The notes below the pieces were generated by a model. That model was not told the DNA's origin. It ran no database searches and saw only the letters and a program-made list of their open reading frames with translations. A stretch of DNA of 64,000 bases, taken from Pleomorphomonas sp. PLEO (lineage in GTDB: Bacteria; Pseudomonadota; Alphaproteobacteria; Rhizobiales; Pleomorphomonadaceae). The position numbers and the translations under genes are program-made. Of this stretch, positions 62,256-64,000 are shown piece by piece (position 1 is the first letter of the stretch; the number at the start of each line of letters is the position of its first letter). Where the stretch lies: the NCBI RefSeq assembly GCF_041320595.1, contig NZ_CP166625.1, positions 1,871,501-1,935,500 of the forward strand, written 5' to 3'.

Positions 62256-63275
62256 ATGGCAGACAAGATGACAGCGCGCGCCAGCGAGCGCGCGGATGAG
62301 AGTGAGCGGGACGGTGATTATTCGTCCGGCGGCGGGCGGGGGTTCGAACATGTCAGCCTGCCTCTGAACCGAGTCCTTGCGGGCAGTGGCCTGCTCGGCG
62401 GCATCGAGCAGGGCGCGGGCGGTGATCGCCTGAGGGCGGCTCGGTTGCCGGGCAATGCCTCGGCCGCGGTGCCGCCCCGCTGGAAGGGCCGGCCGGAGAC
62501 GGTGACCGATCGCGCGCTGGAAGGGCAGCCCGACACCTGGTTTTCGGCGGCGCAGATGAGCCGCGAGGCGGCGCGGGCGCTGTTCGATTATCGGCCCGAT
62601 GGCCGGCTGTTCTGGCGCGAGCTGGTGGGGCGGCGGCGGCCGGAGGCGGGCGGCGAGTTCTATCGCAAGCGGCTGGATGCCGGGCCGATCTGGACCATCC
62701 AGCTGGGCAGCCGCGCCAACGTCACCCGCTACATGCGCCGTACGCTCGTGTGGAACTGGCACTTTGGCGGCACCGACCGGGTGCTGCTGCCGATCAATGG
62801 CGACACGCTGGACGACCGCGTCGAGAACATCCGGCTGGGGGCGCGCCTTGAGGGGTTGGCGGCGGATGTTCCCCTTGGCGCGGCGGTGGCGGTTGCGGAA
62901 ACGGGCGTCACCTGTCCGTGCTGCGGTGCGATGGCGCCGGTGCTGTCGCCCAACCTCATCGCCCGCGCCTATGAGCTGCCGCCGCAGCAGGAGGCGATCC
63001 TGGCCCGCGTCTGGCAGGGCCGGGGCAAGCCGGTGACCGGCGAGGCGATCATCAGCGAGATGTATGCCGACGATGAGGACGGAGGGCCGGAATACGAGAC
63101 GGCGCGCAAGTATTTCAAAACGCAGCTGTGTCTGCTGCGGAAGCGCATCGAGGGTTCGGGCGTGCGCATCGAGGTGGTCGGCTATCAGCGCGGCTTCAAG
63201 CTGGTGCTGGGGCCGGGCGGTGAAGGCGGCAAACCGGAGGGCGGTAGTGTCTCGGGCGAGACAGGGGAGGGATGA
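62256..63275 (+). CDS. Phage-type HNH-like protein with C-terminal winged helix
   Basis: A 339-residue protein in a prophage remnant. The middle region (ALFDYRPDGRLFWRELVG, then LLPINGDTLDDRVENIRLG) resembles HNH/AP2-type phage endonucleases. However, the DH of the usual nuclease motif is replaced by NG, so cutting is doubtful. A CPCCG knuckle follows. The C-terminal 70 residues (ETARKYFKTQLCLLRKRIEG, VVGYQRGFKLVL) look like the DNA-binding domain of OmpR-type regulators. ATG 62256 has GGAGAG upstream. It is followed at once by a terminase-like gene. Confidence 0.6.
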   Translation: MADKMTARASERADESERDGDYSSGGGRGFEHVSLPLNRVLAGSGLLGGIEQGAGGDRLRAARLPGNASAAVPPRWKGRPETVTDRALEGQPDTWFSAAQMSREAARALFDYRPDGRLFWRELVGRRRPEAGGEFYRKRLDAGPIWTIQLGSRANVTRYMRRTLVWNWHFGGTDRVLLPINGDTLDDRVENIRLGARLEGLAADVPLGAAVAVAETGVTCPCCGAMAPVLSPNLIARAYELPPQQEAILARVWQGRGKPVTGEAIISEMYADDEDGGPEYETARKYFKTQLCLLRKRIEGSGVRIEVVGYQRGFKLVLGPGGEGGKPEGGSVSGETGEG

Positions 63276-63276
63276 C

Positions 63277-63654
63277 GTGCCGCGCAAGGGGAAAGAGGCT
63301 GTGGATGCCGGCTGGCTGCTGCGCCGGCTGGTCGACGAGGCGAGCGCCGACATCGCCGACCTCTACGACGCCGAGGGCCAGCTGAAGCCGATCGCCGACT
63401 GGCCGGAGGTGTGGCGGCAGGGCCTGGTGCAGGGCGTGGAGATCGAGGAGCGGTTCGAGGGGCGCGGCAATGCCCGCGAGCAGGTGGGGTTTGTCAAGAA
63501 GATCCGGCTGAGCGACCGGCTGAAGCGGCTGGAGCTGATCGGCAAGCACATCGGGGTGAAAGCGTTCGAGGAGACCGTGCGGGTGAAGGGGCTGGAGGGT
63601 TTGGGGGAAAGGCTGGCACGGGCGCGGAAGAGATTGGCGGAGGAGGGGGAATGA
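63277..63654 (+). CDS. Phage terminase small subunit-like protein
   Basis: A 125-residue protein. DAGWLLRRLVDEASADIADLY, VWRQGLVQGVEIEERFEG and KKIRLSDRLKRLELIGKHIG match the terminase small subunit group that recognises phage DNA for packaging. GTG 63277 follows GGGGAGGG and starts one base after the upstream stop. No large subunit follows within the window; family A repeats begin 30 bp later, so this is a truncated prophage. Confidence 0.8.
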   Translation: MPRKGKEAVDAGWLLRRLVDEASADIADLYDAEGQLKPIADWPEVWRQGLVQGVEIEERFEGRGNAREQVGFVKKIRLSDRLKRLELIGKHIGVKAFEETVRVKGLEGLGERLARARKRLAEEGE

Positions 63655-63683
63655 CGATCGAGGGAGACGGATATTGGCGGCGT

Positions 63684-64000
63684 GCTCCATCCTGCCTGAG
63701 ATCCTCTGCCTGCGCAGAGGAGGACAGAATTATATATAATGAAAACAATCGGATAGCTCGGCGCGCCCTCTCATCAGGTGGTCATCCAGGGCTCGCAGAT
63801 AGCGGGTTGGGTGACGCGCTAAATGGCTGTTTCTCCTCTATATTTAGTTGTCCTCCTCTGCGCAGGCAGAGGATCTCGGGAAGGATGGAGGGAGGGGGAC
63901 ATATAGGGCTGTTTGCTGCGGGGGGTGGAGAGGGAGCGCGATATTGGCCGGGTGCCTCTTTCGGCCTGAGATCCTCTGCCTGCGCAGAGGAGGACAATTT
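63684..64000. repeat. Family A repeat cluster at window edge
   Basis: Forward units start near 63690 and 63966 (loop CTGC), with an inverted unit near 63850 (loop GCAG). The last unit runs off the window. No gene is present. Confidence 0.9.

Noticed and set aside
1-64000. tRNA or rRNA genes
   Set aside because: No cloverleaf-like or conserved rRNA segment was recognised on reading; a tRNAscan or Infernal run would be decisive.

Overview
The window looks like chromosome from a GC-rich alphaproteobacterium, probably Hyphomicrobiales. The reasons are strongly GC-biased codon use, ornithine cyclodeaminase and MocR-type genes, a cyanide-insensitive bd oxidase with its small partner, an ACR3/ArsC arsenic operon, and a LexA-like box of the alphaproteobacterial GAAC-N7-GAAC type. 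Genus cannot be settled from the sequence alone. No rRNA or tRNA gene was recognised.

Layout. 0.1-2.8 kb: a DUF3800 gene, a peptide deformylase paralogue, and a VOC protein divergent from a TetR regulator with a clear palindromic operator. 3.2-13.9 kb: an arginine/ornithine/citrulline utilisation region (AsnC regulator, ornithine cyclodeaminase, CtlX-like hydrolase, then a polar amino acid ABC transporter in one operon with an arginase-family hydrolase, and a GcvA-like LysR). It is interrupted at 5.9-8.5 kb by a GSU2403-family nucleotidyltransferase and a long DinD-like protein. 14-25.5 kb: a TetR-controlled membrane protein, GFA protein, hydrolase, frameshifted P-loop kinase, Tat-exported PhoX phosphatase, MocR regulator, and CioAB with a DUF2474 protein. 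25.7-28.2 kb: a complete type II restriction-modification set (C5 methylase, Eco29kI-like GIY-YIG nuclease, Vsr). 28.2-34.2 kb: two LysR-controlled small-molecule clusters (DODA dioxygenase/DoxX; DsbA-like/MBL). 34.6-44.5 kb: signalling (secreted Cache-like protein, two chemoreceptors, a CHASE2-GGDEF-EAL protein), one BrnTA module, a Nudix gene and decayed chemoreceptor ends. 44.9-50.6 kb: a second BrnTA module and an arsenic resistance locus. 52.3-58.6 kb: a GH3 glycosidase with MFS transporter and TetR, then a TetA-like MFS. 58.6-63.7 kb: accessory genes (internally duplicated membrane protein, DUF2188, XRE-ImmA/PIN toxin-antitoxin pair, and a short prophage remnant).

Two repeat families fill many intergenic spaces. 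Family A is an approximately 33-bp imperfect palindrome with core stem CCTCTGC/GCAGAGG, found in inverted pairs. At 50.6-52.2 kb it forms an array whose unit length follows 196 + 7n bp, n being the number of heptamers in a nested minisatellite. Family B is an approximately 140-bp multi-stem element in six copies, four of which sit exactly at gene 3' ends. Its stems carry compensatory substitutions between copies, which makes it the best candidate here for an undescribed structured RNA or DNA element.
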